Positions 31,064 to 39,692 of a stretch of 64,000 nt of DNA are shown in pieces. The DNA comes from Williamsia muralis NBRC 105860 (lineage in GTDB: Bacteria > Actinomycetota > Actinomycetes > Mycobacteriales > Mycobacteriaceae), in NCBI RefSeq assembly GCF_001598915.1, contig NZ_BDAP01000004.1, positions 124,001-188,000 on the forward strand, in the 5' to 3' direction. Numbering within the stretch: the stretch's first letter is position 1; each line of letters begins with the position of its first letter. The translations under genes and the position numbers were made by a program. Below the pieces are notes generated by a model. That model was not told the DNA's origin. It ran no database searches and saw nothing but the letters and a program-made list of their open reading frames with translations.

Positions 31064-32455
31064 ATGAAATTGGGGGCCAAGAAGACCACGGGATGGAAAG
31101 CAACCATCTCCGTGGCCATGTCCAACTACATCGAGGCCGGCTCGATCATCGCGATCGCCACGAGCCTCGGATTCTGGCAAGACGAGTTCGGGATCAGCAA
31201 CTTCGCGGTCGGCCTTCTCGCCGCGCTCAGCGCCAACGCCTTTGGTGCGGCCGTCGGCGCAGCAATCGGTGGGCCACTGTGTGACCGGTACGGCCGCAAG
31301 GCGATCTACACCTACGACCTGCTGCTGTACATGGTCGGCGTGCTCATCGCCGCGTTCGCGATGAACTTCACCATGCTGCTACTGGCATTCGTCGTGACCG
31401 GCCTGGCGGTCGGTGCGGGAGTCCCGGCATCGTGGACGTACATCGCCGAACAGGCACCCTCCAATGCGCGAGCCCGCCATGTGGGAACAGCACAGTTGGC
31501 GTGGTCCGTCGGGCCACTGATCGGCTTCGCCCTGGCCGCCGCACTGGCGCCGCTGGAGTTGCTGGGTTCGCGGTTGATCTTCCTGCATCTGTTTGTGGTC
31601 GCGGCCATCGTCTGGTGGATCCGGCAGGGCCTCGTCGAATCGAAGATCTGGACCGAAGAGGGCCATGACACCACCACAGACCAGGCACAGCGCGTCAGCG
31701 GTGGCAACGGTCTGCGCGGACTGTTCTCGCGCAAGAAGAACATCACCGCACTGCTCGTCCTGATCGGCATCTACGGGTTCTGGAACACCGTGGCGGGCCA
31801 GGCGGGCATCTTCATGCCCCGGGTGTACGAGACCGCAGGCCTCGACAGCGAGGTGCAGCAGAACCTGCTGCAGGTCCTGGTGTGGGGAATGACCGTTCTG
31901 GCAACCTATTTCGGGTTCATGCGTTACGGCGACCGCGTCTCGCAGCGCACGCTGTATGTGGTCGGCGCCGTCCCCGGCATCATCGGATGGGGCGTACTGG
32001 TGTTGTTCACCGACGGCGGTCTGCCCACGTTGCTCATCTTCGCGATCTGCTGGGGCATCTCGAGCGGTATCGGCGCGCAGGCCTTCTACAGCCTCTGGGC
32101 CAGCGAGTTGTTCGCCACCCCGTATCGCGCGAGTGCACAAGGCTTCATGTTCTTCGTGGTCCGCACGGCGACCGGGGCACTGAGTTACTTCTTCCCCACC
32201 CTGCTCGCTGCCGTCGGACTGGCCTGGGTTGGCCTGTTGCTCGTGACCCTGCTGACCGTCGCCCTCATCATCGGTGCGATCGCCGCCCCGAACACCCGCG
32301 GCAAGACACTGCAGCAGATCGAGATCGAGCGTTACGGCGAACCCCTCAGTCCGGAACTGGCGACCGCATCGAACGTGGCTGCGGATCATGCCGTCCCGTC
32401 CGAGCCCGCTGACCGACCGGCGCCCGCCTCGGTGCCCACGGGTGGGGGTCTGTAG
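31064..32455 (+). CDS. MFS transporter, probable L-rhamnose importer
   Basis: A 463-residue protein with 12 predicted transmembrane helices. Sugar-porter/metabolite-symporter signatures are seen: GGPLCDRYGRKAIYTYDLL between helices 2 and 3, and GAGVPASWTYIAEQAPSNARARHVG at helix 5. ATG follows AAGGAG. Placement between mutarotase and isomerase makes rhamnose the obvious substrate, though this is inference. It is not related to the enterobacterial RhaT family. Confidence 0.85.
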   Translation: MKLGAKKTTGWKATISVAMSNYIEAGSIIAIATSLGFWQDEFGISNFAVGLLAALSANAFGAAVGAAIGGPLCDRYGRKAIYTYDLLLYMVGVLIAAFAMNFTMLLLAFVVTGLAVGAGVPASWTYIAEQAPSNARARHVGTAQLAWSVGPLIGFALAAALAPLELLGSRLIFLHLFVVAAIVWWIRQGLVESKIWTEEGHDTTTDQAQRVSGGNGLRGLFSRKKNITALLVLIGIYGFWNTVAGQAGIFMPRVYETAGLDSEVQQNLLQVLVWGMTVLATYFGFMRYGDRVSQRTLYVVGAVPGIIGWGVLVLFTDGGLPTLLIFAICWGISSGIGAQAFYSLWASELFATPYRASAQGFMFFVVRTATGALSYFFPTLLAAVGLAWVGLLLVTLLTVALIIGAIAAPNTRGKTLQQIEIERYGEPLSPELATASNVAADHAVPSEPADRPAPASVPTGGGL

Positions 32456-32482
32456 CGATGACATCACCTCGACATGCCAGTA

Positions 32483-32496
32483 TTGAAACGTTTCAA
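32483..32496. promoter_or_regulatory. LacI-family operator O2 before rhaI
   Basis: Perfect 14-bp palindrome TTGAAACGTTTCAA identical to the core of O1, 31 bases before rhaI. It may control an internal promoter or allow repressor looping with O1, almost 2 kb away. No convincing promoter hexamers were found immediately upstream. Confidence 0.82.
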
Positions 32497-32526
32497 CCAC
32501 CCGACGACCACAAGGACTCCACACCG

Positions 32527-33693
32527 ATGACAGCTGTGAACGCACCCGGGTCCCTCCTGGAGAACCTCGCAATCGAGTTGCCGTCCTGGGCATTCGGGAA
32601 CTCCGGGACCCGCTTCAAGGTCTTCGGTACGCCGGGCACGCCTCGCACCGTCGAGGAGAAGATCGCCGACGCCGCCGTCGTCAACCGCCTCACCGGGTTG
32701 GCACCTTCGGTTGCGCTGCACATCCCCTGGGACATGACCGACGACTTCTCGGCGTTGGGACGGTACGCCGCCGACCACGGCGTGCGGCTCGGCACCATCA
32801 ACTCCAACACCTTCCAGGACGACGACTACAAGTTCGGCAGCCTCACCCACATCGACAAGACCGTGCGCCAGAAGGCAATCGACCACCACCTGCGATGCAT
32901 CGAGGTGATGAACCAGACCGGGTCGCGGGACCTCAAGATCTGGCTTGCCGACGGCACCAACTACCCCGGCCAGGGCGACATCCGGGGCCGGCAGGATCGC
33001 CTCGCCGAATCGCTGGCAACCATCTACCAGCACATCGGAGAAGATCAGCGACTCGTGCTCGAATACAAGTTCTTCGAGCCGGCGATGTACATGACCGACG
33101 TGCCGGACTGGGGTACCTCCTACACGCAGGTCAGTGCTCTCGGCGAGCGAGCGATGGTCTGCCTCGACACCGGGCATCACGCCCCCGGCACCAACATCGA
33201 GTTCATCGTGGCCCAGTTGCTGCGCCTGGCAAAGCTCGGGTCGTTCGATTTCAACTCGCGTTTCTACGCAGACGACGACCTGATCGTCGGGGCTGCTGAC
33301 CCGTTCCAGTTGTTCCGCATCATGTGCGAGGTGATCCGCGGCGGCGGTCTCGACGCCGACTCCCCGGTGGCCCTCATGCTCGATCAATGCCACAACGTCG
33401 AAGAGAAGATCCCCGGGCAGATCCGCTCCGTACTCAATGTGCAGGAGATGACAGCACGCGCTCTGCTCGTCGACACCGACGCACTGGCCACCGCACAAGA
33501 AGCGGGAGATGTGTTGGGTGCCAACGGAATCGTGATGGATGCGTTCTACACGGACGTGAGGCCGATGCTGGCCCAGTGGCGCACCGAACGTGGACTGCCC
33601 GCCGATCCGATGGCCGCTTTCGCGGCGTCGGGCTACCGAGAACGGATGGCGACCGAGCGGGCCTCGGGCACCCAGTCGTCCTGGAACGCATGA
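32527..33693 (+). CDS. rhaI: L-rhamnose isomerase (RhaI type)
   Basis: Converts L-rhamnose to L-rhamnulose. The 388-residue protein is of the Pseudomonas stutzeri/actinobacterial RhaI class (TIM barrel, about 390-430 residues), not the E. coli RhaA class. Candidate metal-site segments are LVLEYKFFEPAMY, MVCLDTGHHAPGTNIEF, FDFNSRFYADDDL and LMLDQCHNVEEKIPGQI. The start is ATG before TAVNAPGS; an in-frame ATG at 32458 would place the operator inside the coding sequence. Confidence 0.93.
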   Translation: MTAVNAPGSLLENLAIELPSWAFGNSGTRFKVFGTPGTPRTVEEKIADAAVVNRLTGLAPSVALHIPWDMTDDFSALGRYAADHGVRLGTINSNTFQDDDYKFGSLTHIDKTVRQKAIDHHLRCIEVMNQTGSRDLKIWLADGTNYPGQGDIRGRQDRLAESLATIYQHIGEDQRLVLEYKFFEPAMYMTDVPDWGTSYTQVSALGERAMVCLDTGHHAPGTNIEFIVAQLLRLAKLGSFDFNSRFYADDDLIVGAADPFQLFRIMCEVIRGGGLDADSPVALMLDQCHNVEEKIPGQIRSVLNVQEMTARALLVDTDALATAQEAGDVLGANGIVMDAFYTDVRPMLAQWRTERGLPADPMAAFAASGYRERMATERASGTQSSWNA

Positions 33694-33713
33694 GCTCACC
33701 GAAGGGAATTCGA

Positions 33714-35786
33714 ATGACCGACAAAGCAGCCACAACCCAGGCACTCCCGAGTACCAACCCCACCGTCAGCGCGCTGATCGAGCGGTCGAACCGACTCGGT
33801 TCCGACCCCAAGAACACCAACTACGCCGGCGGCAACACCTCTGCCAAGGGCACCGACATCGACCCTGTCACCGGCGCCGACGTCGACTTGATGTGGGTCA
33901 AGGGATCCGGCGGCGACCTCGGCACCCTGACCGAGAAGGGCCTGGCCGTTCTGCGCCTGGATCGACTCCGGTCCTTGGTCGACGTGTACCCCGGTGTCGA
34001 GCGCGAAGACGAGATGGTCGCGGCGTTCGACTACACGCTGCACGGGCGCGGTGGCGCGGCGCCGTCGATCGACACCGCCATGCACGGTCTCGTCGACGCC
34101 GCCCATGTCGACCACCTGCATCCCGACTCCGGGATCGCCATCGCCACCGCTGCAGACGGTGAGGCCATCACCAAGCAGATCTACGGCGACCGGGTGATCT
34201 GGATCCCGTGGCAGCGACCGGGTTTTCAGCTCGGTCTCGACATCGCCGAACACAAACGCCGCAATCCGCAGGCCATCGGCACCATCCTCGGTGGACACGG
34301 CATCACAGCGTGGGGCGAGACGTCCGAGGAGGCCGAGGCGAACGCACTGGACATCATCAGGGCGGCCGAAGAGTACATCGCCCGCAACGGGCGACCGCAG
34401 CCCTTCGGCCCGGCGCTGCGTGGGTTCGGGCCGCTGCCCGACGACGAGAGGCGGGCCAAGGCGGCGGCACTGGCGCCGACACTGCGCGGTCTGGTGAGCA
34501 CCGACAATCCTCAGGTCGGTCACTTCACGGACACCTATCCCGTCCTCGAATTCCTTTCTGCTGCAGAGCATCCACAGCTGGCAGCCCTCGGCACCTCCTG
34601 CCCCGATCACTTCCTGCGCACCAAGGTGAAGCCGATGGTGCTCGATCTTCCTGCCGACGCATCCGTGGACGACTGCATCACCCGGCTGAAGGAGCTCCAC
34701 GCCGCGTACCGCAAGGACTACACGGCCTACTACGAGCGGCACGCCACACCCGACTCCCCCGCCATGCGCGGTGCCGATCCGGCGATCGTGTTGATCCCCG
34801 GGGTCGGAATGTTCAGCTACGGAAAGGACAAACAGACCGCACGGGTGGCCGGTGAGTTCTACCTCAACGCCATCAACGTGATGCGCGGCGCCGAGGCCAT
34901 CTCGCACTACAGCCCGATCGACGAGGCCGAGAAGTTCCGGATCGAATACTGGGCGCTGGAAGAGGCCAAACTGGCCCGGATGCCGAAACCGAAGCCACTG
35001 GCGACGCGCATCGCGCTTGTCACCGGGGCAGCTTCGGGTATCGGCAAGGCCATCGCGCAGCGTCTGGCCGCCGAGGGTGCCTGCGTGGTGATCGCCGATC
35101 TCGACGCCGACAAGGCACAGGCAGCCGCCGAGGAGATCGGTTCGTCCGACGTGGCAATCGGTATCCGTGCCGACGTCACCGACGAAGAGCAGGTGCAAGC
35201 AGCGGTCGACGCGTGTGTGCTGGCCTTCGGCGGTATCGACCTGGTGGTGAACAATGCCGGCCTCTCACTGTCGAAGTCGTTGCTGGACACCACTGCCGCA
35301 GACTGGGACCTGCAGCACAACGTGATGGCCCGTGGCTCCTTCCTGGTGTCGAAGGCGGCCGCCAAGGCCCTCATCGAGCAGCAGATGGGCGGCGACATCC
35401 TCTACATCTCGTCGAAGAACTCGGTGTTCGCCGGCCCGAACAACATCGCCTACTCGGCGACCAAGGCCGACCAGGCACATCAGGTTCGCCTGCTCGCGGC
35501 AGAGCTCGGCGAACACGGCGTGAAGGTGAACGGCATCAACCCCGATGGCGTTGTCCGCGGCTCGGGGATCTTCGCCGGCGGATGGGGTGCCAAACGTGCT
35601 GCGGTGTACGGAGTGCCGGAGGAAGAGCTCGGTGAGTTCTACGCGCAGCGCACCCTGCTCAAACGTGAAGTGCTGCCGGAGAACATCGCCAACGCGGCGT
35701 TTGTCCTGTGCAGCGCCGACATGTCGCACACGACCGGCCTGCACGTGCCGGTCGACGCCGGTGTGGCGGCGGCCTTCCTGCGATGA
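33714..35786 (+). CDS. Bifunctional rhamnulose-1-phosphate aldolase / L-lactaldehyde dehydrogenase
   Basis: A two-domain enzyme of 690 residues. The N-terminal class II aldolase part (about 10-430; NTNYAGGNTSAKG, HVDHLHPDSGIA, ILGGHGITAWG with metal-binding His) splits L-rhamnulose-1-phosphate into dihydroxyacetone phosphate and L-lactaldehyde. The C-terminal part (about 432-690) is a short-chain dehydrogenase with TGAASGIG at 437 and YSATK (Tyr580, Lys584). It oxidises lactaldehyde to lactate by analogy with the characterised fusion family. ATG after AAGGGA; overlaps rhaB by 4 bases. Confidence 0.93.
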   Translation: MTDKAATTQALPSTNPTVSALIERSNRLGSDPKNTNYAGGNTSAKGTDIDPVTGADVDLMWVKGSGGDLGTLTEKGLAVLRLDRLRSLVDVYPGVEREDEMVAAFDYTLHGRGGAAPSIDTAMHGLVDAAHVDHLHPDSGIAIATAADGEAITKQIYGDRVIWIPWQRPGFQLGLDIAEHKRRNPQAIGTILGGHGITAWGETSEEAEANALDIIRAAEEYIARNGRPQPFGPALRGFGPLPDDERRAKAAALAPTLRGLVSTDNPQVGHFTDTYPVLEFLSAAEHPQLAALGTSCPDHFLRTKVKPMVLDLPADASVDDCITRLKELHAAYRKDYTAYYERHATPDSPAMRGADPAIVLIPGVGMFSYGKDKQTARVAGEFYLNAINVMRGAEAISHYSPIDEAEKFRIEYWALEEAKLARMPKPKPLATRIALVTGAASGIGKAIAQRLAAEGACVVIADLDADKAQAAAEEIGSSDVAIGIRADVTDEEQVQAAVDACVLAFGGIDLVVNNAGLSLSKSLLDTTAADWDLQHNVMARGSFLVSKAAAKALIEQQMGGDILYISSKNSVFAGPNNIAYSATKADQAHQVRLLAAELGEHGVKVNGINPDGVVRGSGIFAGGWGAKRAAVYGVPEEELGEFYAQRTLLKREVLPENIANAAFVLCSADMSHTTGLHVPVDAGVAAAFLR

Positions 35787-37243
35787 CGAGGTCAGGGCCG
35801 ACACGGCAGCTGGTGGCGGTGGATCTCGGCGCCACCAGCGGCCGGGTCATGCTCGCCGAGGTCGGTGGCGGACAGCTGCGCATCGAGCAACTCACCCGCT
35901 TCGCCAACGGGCCCCTACCGATCTGGGACGGGACCCGGACGGGCCTGCACTGGGATGTGCCCGGGCTCTTTGCGCACATCCGAGAGGGGCTGGCACTGGC
36001 CGCGAGGCGGGCGCCCGATCTGACGGGTATCGGGATCGACTCGTGGGCGGTGGACTACGGATTGCTCCGCGATGGACGCCTGCTCGGTCTGCCCTACCAC
36101 TACCGCGACGACCGATCCTCCGCTGGCACGGAGATCGTGCACAACGCCGTGTCGCCGGAGATCCTCTACTCGCGCAACGGCCTTCAGTTCCTGCCGTTCA
36201 ACACCGTGTACCAGCTGGCCGCGGAGAAGGCGTGCGGCACCCTGGAGTTGGCCGACCACGCACTGCTCATCCCCGACCTCATCGGATACTGGCTGACCGG
36301 TCAGATGCGCACCGAGCGCACAAACGCCTCGACAACCGGACTGCTCGACATCCACGGGCACTGGGACGACGACCTGATGTCGACCCTGGGCTTCCCGACA
36401 GACCTGTTCGGTCCGCTGATCGAGCCCGGTTGTGAACTCGGGCAGGTGTTGCCGTCGGTCGGTTCGGGTCTGGGTCTGCCAGGGGGTGTGACAGTGAACG
36501 CGGTCGCATCCCACGACACCGCATCGGCCGTCGCCGCTGTACCGATGAACCCCGACAATGCCGCCTACATCTCCTGCGGCACGTGGTGCCTGGTCGGTGT
36601 AGAACTGGCGCACCGGGTGGTGGATCAGGCCGCCCGCTCGGCGAACTTCACCAACGAGGTCGGTGCCGACGGCCGTATCCGCTTCCTGCGCAACGTCATG
36701 GGTTTGTGGTTGCTCAGCGAATCGGTACGGCAATGGGAACGCGAGGGCACCGTGATCGACCTCCCCGACCTGATCGACGGGGCCACCTTCGCCCAACCTC
36801 CGGCCCAGGTCTTCGACACCGACGCCGAAGAGTTCCTGACCCCTGGCGACATGCCTTCGCGCATCTCGAGCTGGTACACCCAGCGGGGCCTACCGGCCCC
36901 GAACGGGCATGCCGAGATGGTCCGCTCCATTTTGGAGAGTCTGGCCGCCGCTTTTGCCGAACGCGTGCAACAGGCCGCGCAGCTCTCGGCAACCGAGGTA
37001 CGCACCGTGCACATGGTCGGCGGTGGAGCCCAGAACCGCCTGCTGTGCCAGCTGACCGCCGACCGGCTCGGCCTGCCGGTGCTCGCCGGTCCGGTGGAGG
37101 CCACCGCCGTCGGCAACGTACTGATCTCGGCTCGCACACAACAACTGATCAGCGCCGATCTCGTCGCTGCTCGCGCGATGGTCGCGGCGGCGTTCCCCCC
37201 ACAGCAGTATGATCCGCGACCAGCGGCTCTGAGAAAGGCATGA
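35783..37243 (+). CDS. rhaB: Rhamnulokinase
   Basis: FGGY-family sugar kinase of 486 residues that phosphorylates L-rhamnulose. The N-terminal phosphate loop is [17 protein letters not shown]. The sugar-binding segment [31 protein letters not shown] and the C-terminal [24 protein letters not shown] are diagnostic. Start and stop codons overlap both neighbours as ATGA, so translation is coupled along the operon. Confidence 0.95.
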   Translation: MTRSGPTRQLVAVDLGATSGRVMLAEVGGGQLRIEQLTRFANGPLPIWDGTRTGLHWDVPGLFAHIREGLALAARRAPDLTGIGIDSWAVDYGLLRDGRLLGLPYHYRDDRSSAGTEIVHNAVSPEILYSRNGLQFLPFNTVYQLAAEKACGTLELADHALLIPDLIGYWLTGQMRTERTNASTTGLLDIHGHWDDDLMSTLGFPTDLFGPLIEPGCELGQVLPSVGSGLGLPGGVTVNAVASHDTASAVAAVPMNPDNAAYISCGTWCLVGVELAHRVVDQAARSANFTNEVGADGRIRFLRNVMGLWLLSESVRQWEREGTVIDLPDLIDGATFAQPPAQVFDTDAEEFLTPGDMPSRISSWYTQRGLPAPNGHAEMVRSILESLAAAFAERVQQAAQLSATEVRTVHMVGGGAQNRLLCQLTADRLGLPVLAGPVEATAVGNVLISARTQQLISADLVAARAMVAAAFPPQQYDPRPAALRKA

Positions 37244-38505
37244 CGATGAAGCGGCAGATTCCCAAGCCCCACGACCTCGCCCCCTTGATGCAGTTCAAGA
37301 AGCCGGAGTTCAACGGCAAGAAGCGACGTCTCGAGGCCGCGCTGACCATCGAGGACCTGCGCGCCATCGCCAAACGCCGGACCCCGCGCGCGGCGTTCGA
37401 CTACACGGACGGGTCGGCCGAGGCGGAGCTGTCGATTGCCCGCGCCCGTCAGGCCTTCGCCGATATCGAGTTCCATCCGGCGATTCTGCGAGACGTGTCC
37501 AAGGTCTCCACCGGCTGGGACGTGCTGGGTGGCCCGGTGCAGTTGCCGTTCGGTATCGCACCCACCGGCTTCACCCGGATGATGCAGACCGAAGGCGAGA
37601 TCGCCGGCGCCCACGCCGCCGCCCGCGCAGGCATCCCGTTCTCGCTGTCCACGATGGGGACTGCATCCATCGAGGATGTGAAGGCCGCGAACCCGCTCGG
37701 CCGCAACTGGTTTCAGCTGTACATGTGGAAGGAACGCGAGCGCTCGATGGCGCTTGTCGACCGCGCAGCCAAGGCCGGGTACGACACCCTGCTGGTGACG
37801 GTGGACGTACCGGTCGCCGGGGCCCGACTGCGTGACAAGCGCAACGGGATGTCGATACCGCCGGCCCTGACACCGGGCACCGTCATCAACGCACTGCCCC
37901 GCCCCCAATGGTGGATCGACTTCCTGACCACCGAACCGCTGGCCTTCGCGTCCCTGGACCGATGGTCGGGGACGGTCGCGGAACTGCTGGACACGATGTT
38001 CGACCCCACGGTCACCTTCGACGATCTGGCCTGGATCCGCGCCCAGTGGCCCGGCAAGCTGGTGGTCAAAGGCATCCAGACGGTGGCCGACGCCAAGGCC
38101 GTCGTCGAGCTGGGGGTGGACGGGCTGGTGCTGTCCAATCACGGCGGCAGGCAACTCGATCGGGCCCCCATCCCGTTCCACCTGTTGCCCCACGTCGCAG
38201 CCGAGGTGGGCCGCGACACCGAGATCATCCTCGACACCGGCATCATGTCGGGCGCGGACATCGTGGCGGCAGTTGCGCTCGGCGCCCGGTTCACCCTCAT
38301 CGGCCGGGCTTACCTGTACGGCTTGATGGCGGGCGGCGAGGCAGGCGTCAACCGCGCCGTCGACATCCTCTCCGAACAGATCGAACGCACCATGCGACTG
38401 CTCGGTGTCACCTGTCTCGAAGAGCTCAATCCCGGGCACGTCACCCAACTCGTACGGCTCGCCCCGATGCCCGCACACGCCCCGTCGCCGGAGACGACCC
38501 GATAG
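37240..38505 (+). CDS. lldD: FMN-dependent L-lactate dehydrogenase (LldD family)
   Basis: A 421-residue alpha-hydroxy-acid oxidase/dehydrogenase. It has the FMN-site segments [18 protein letters not shown] and FQLYMW. The catalytic histidine and substrate arginine lie in [13 protein letters not shown], followed by [32 protein letters not shown]. In this operon it would oxidise L-lactate from the previous enzyme to pyruvate. The first ATG overlaps the rhaB stop, but an ATG two codons later is better spaced from AAAGG. Confidence 0.9.
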   Translation: MTMKRQIPKPHDLAPLMQFKKPEFNGKKRRLEAALTIEDLRAIAKRRTPRAAFDYTDGSAEAELSIARARQAFADIEFHPAILRDVSKVSTGWDVLGGPVQLPFGIAPTGFTRMMQTEGEIAGAHAAARAGIPFSLSTMGTASIEDVKAANPLGRNWFQLYMWKERERSMALVDRAAKAGYDTLLVTVDVPVAGARLRDKRNGMSIPPALTPGTVINALPRPQWWIDFLTTEPLAFASLDRWSGTVAELLDTMFDPTVTFDDLAWIRAQWPGKLVVKGIQTVADAKAVVELGVDGLVLSNHGGRQLDRAPIPFHLLPHVAAEVGRDTEIILDTGIMSGADIVAAVALGARFTLIGRAYLYGLMAGGEAGVNRAVDILSEQIERTMRLLGVTCLEELNPGHVTQLVRLAPMPAHAPSPETTR

Positions 38506-38581
38506 CCTTTCGGACAGATACCCGTTCGACCGATCACCCGGTCTGCGGTCCCCTGGGTGGCGTCGAGAGGAGCGTGCAGCG

Positions 38582-39619
38582 ATGGCGGTGAGCGTTCGCG
38601 ACGTCGCCGCTGCGGCAGAGGTTTCCGTAGGGACGGTCTCCAACGTCCTCAACGCACCGGAGAAGGTTGCCCCGACCACCGTCGAACGGGTCCATCGAGC
38701 CATCGCCGACCTCGGATTCGTCCGCAACGACGCGGCCCGTCAGCTCAAGGCGGGCCGGTCCCGGTGTGTCGGGCTGATCGTCCTCGACGTCGGTAACCCG
38801 TTCTTCACCGACCTGGCGCGGGCAGCCGAACGCAGGGCCGCCGAGAACCGGCTCACCGTACTCCTCGGGACCTCCGACGATGACCCGGCACGAGAACGCG
38901 CATACGTCGAAACCTTTGACGAACAACGCGTTTACGGCGTCCTGGTCTCACCCGTCGGAGACGACCTGAGCCGTCTCGCCGAGCTCCACCGACGCGGGAC
39001 CCCGGTGGTCCTGGTGGACCGTCGCGGCGAGGGGAGCCCGTTTTCGTCGGTGGCAGTCGACGATGTCGCCGGGGGAAGACTCGCCTGCGAACATCTCTGC
39101 GCCATCGGTCGCCGGCGCATCGCCTTCATCGGCGGACCGGCCGGACTTCATCAGGTCGCCGACCGGTTACGCGGTGCACGCGAGGCAGTCGACGAGGTCC
39201 AGGGCGCCCAGCTCGAGGCCATCACCACGGGCGCCTTGAGTGTGCTCGCGGGCCGCGCTGCCGGCGAGAGCATCCGCTCGCGACCGACGGCCGACCGTCC
39301 CGATGCCATCTTCTGCGCCAACGACCTGTTGGCCATCGGCGTACTGCAAGCACTGACGATGCTCGGAGATGTGTCGGTTCCCGGCGACATCGCGTTGATC
39401 GGGTACGACGACATCGACTTCGCACAGTCCGCCGTCGTTCCTCTCTCCTCGATCCGTCAGCCCAGTGGCCAGCTCGGGACCCACGCCGTGGACCTGCTGC
39501 TCGCCGAGACGGACAGGGCTCCGGGCGCCGGTCCCGAGCACATCCTGTTCCAGCCGGAGCTGGTCGCCCGCGCCTCCACCGTGGGCGCGACACCGAGCGA
39601 TCAGCCCATCGACATCTGA
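38582..39619 (+). CDS. LacI-family repressor, probable rhamnose operon regulator
   Basis: A 345-residue protein. The N-terminal HTH is VSVRDVAAAAEVSVGTVSNVLNAPEKVAPTTVERV with the minor-groove hinge LGFVRNDAARQLKAGRS. A periplasmic-binding-protein-like sensor follows (VGLIVLDVGNPFFTDL, AIFCANDLLAIGVLQAL, IALIGYDDIDF). The HTH-hinge layout suits CG-centred palindromes such as those at 30496 and 32483. The effector is presumably rhamnose or an early intermediate. ATG after AGGAG; 76 bases after lldD. Confidence 0.92.
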   Translation: MAVSVRDVAAAAEVSVGTVSNVLNAPEKVAPTTVERVHRAIADLGFVRNDAARQLKAGRSRCVGLIVLDVGNPFFTDLARAAERRAAENRLTVLLGTSDDDPARERAYVETFDEQRVYGVLVSPVGDDLSRLAELHRRGTPVVLVDRRGEGSPFSSVAVDDVAGGRLACEHLCAIGRRRIAFIGGPAGLHQVADRLRGAREAVDEVQGAQLEAITTGALSVLAGRAAGESIRSRPTADRPDAIFCANDLLAIGVLQALTMLGDVSVPGDIALIGYDDIDFAQSAVVPLSSIRQPSGQLGTHAVDLLLAETDRAPGAGPEHILFQPELVARASTVGATPSDQPIDI

Positions 39620-39692
39620 CACCGCTGGCGCACGCCCCGCAATCGTGAAACACTCGTTGTCAGATGTGAACGGGGTCACAAGGAGGCAGCGC

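Noticed and set aside
33696..35198. 500-codon open frame on the minus strand
   Set aside because: Opposite the aldolase/dehydrogenase fusion, which has clear motifs.
36625..38727. 700-codon open frame on the minus strand
   Set aside because: Spans the complements of rhaB, lldD and the start of the LacI gene; low-complexity Arg/Gly/His composition.
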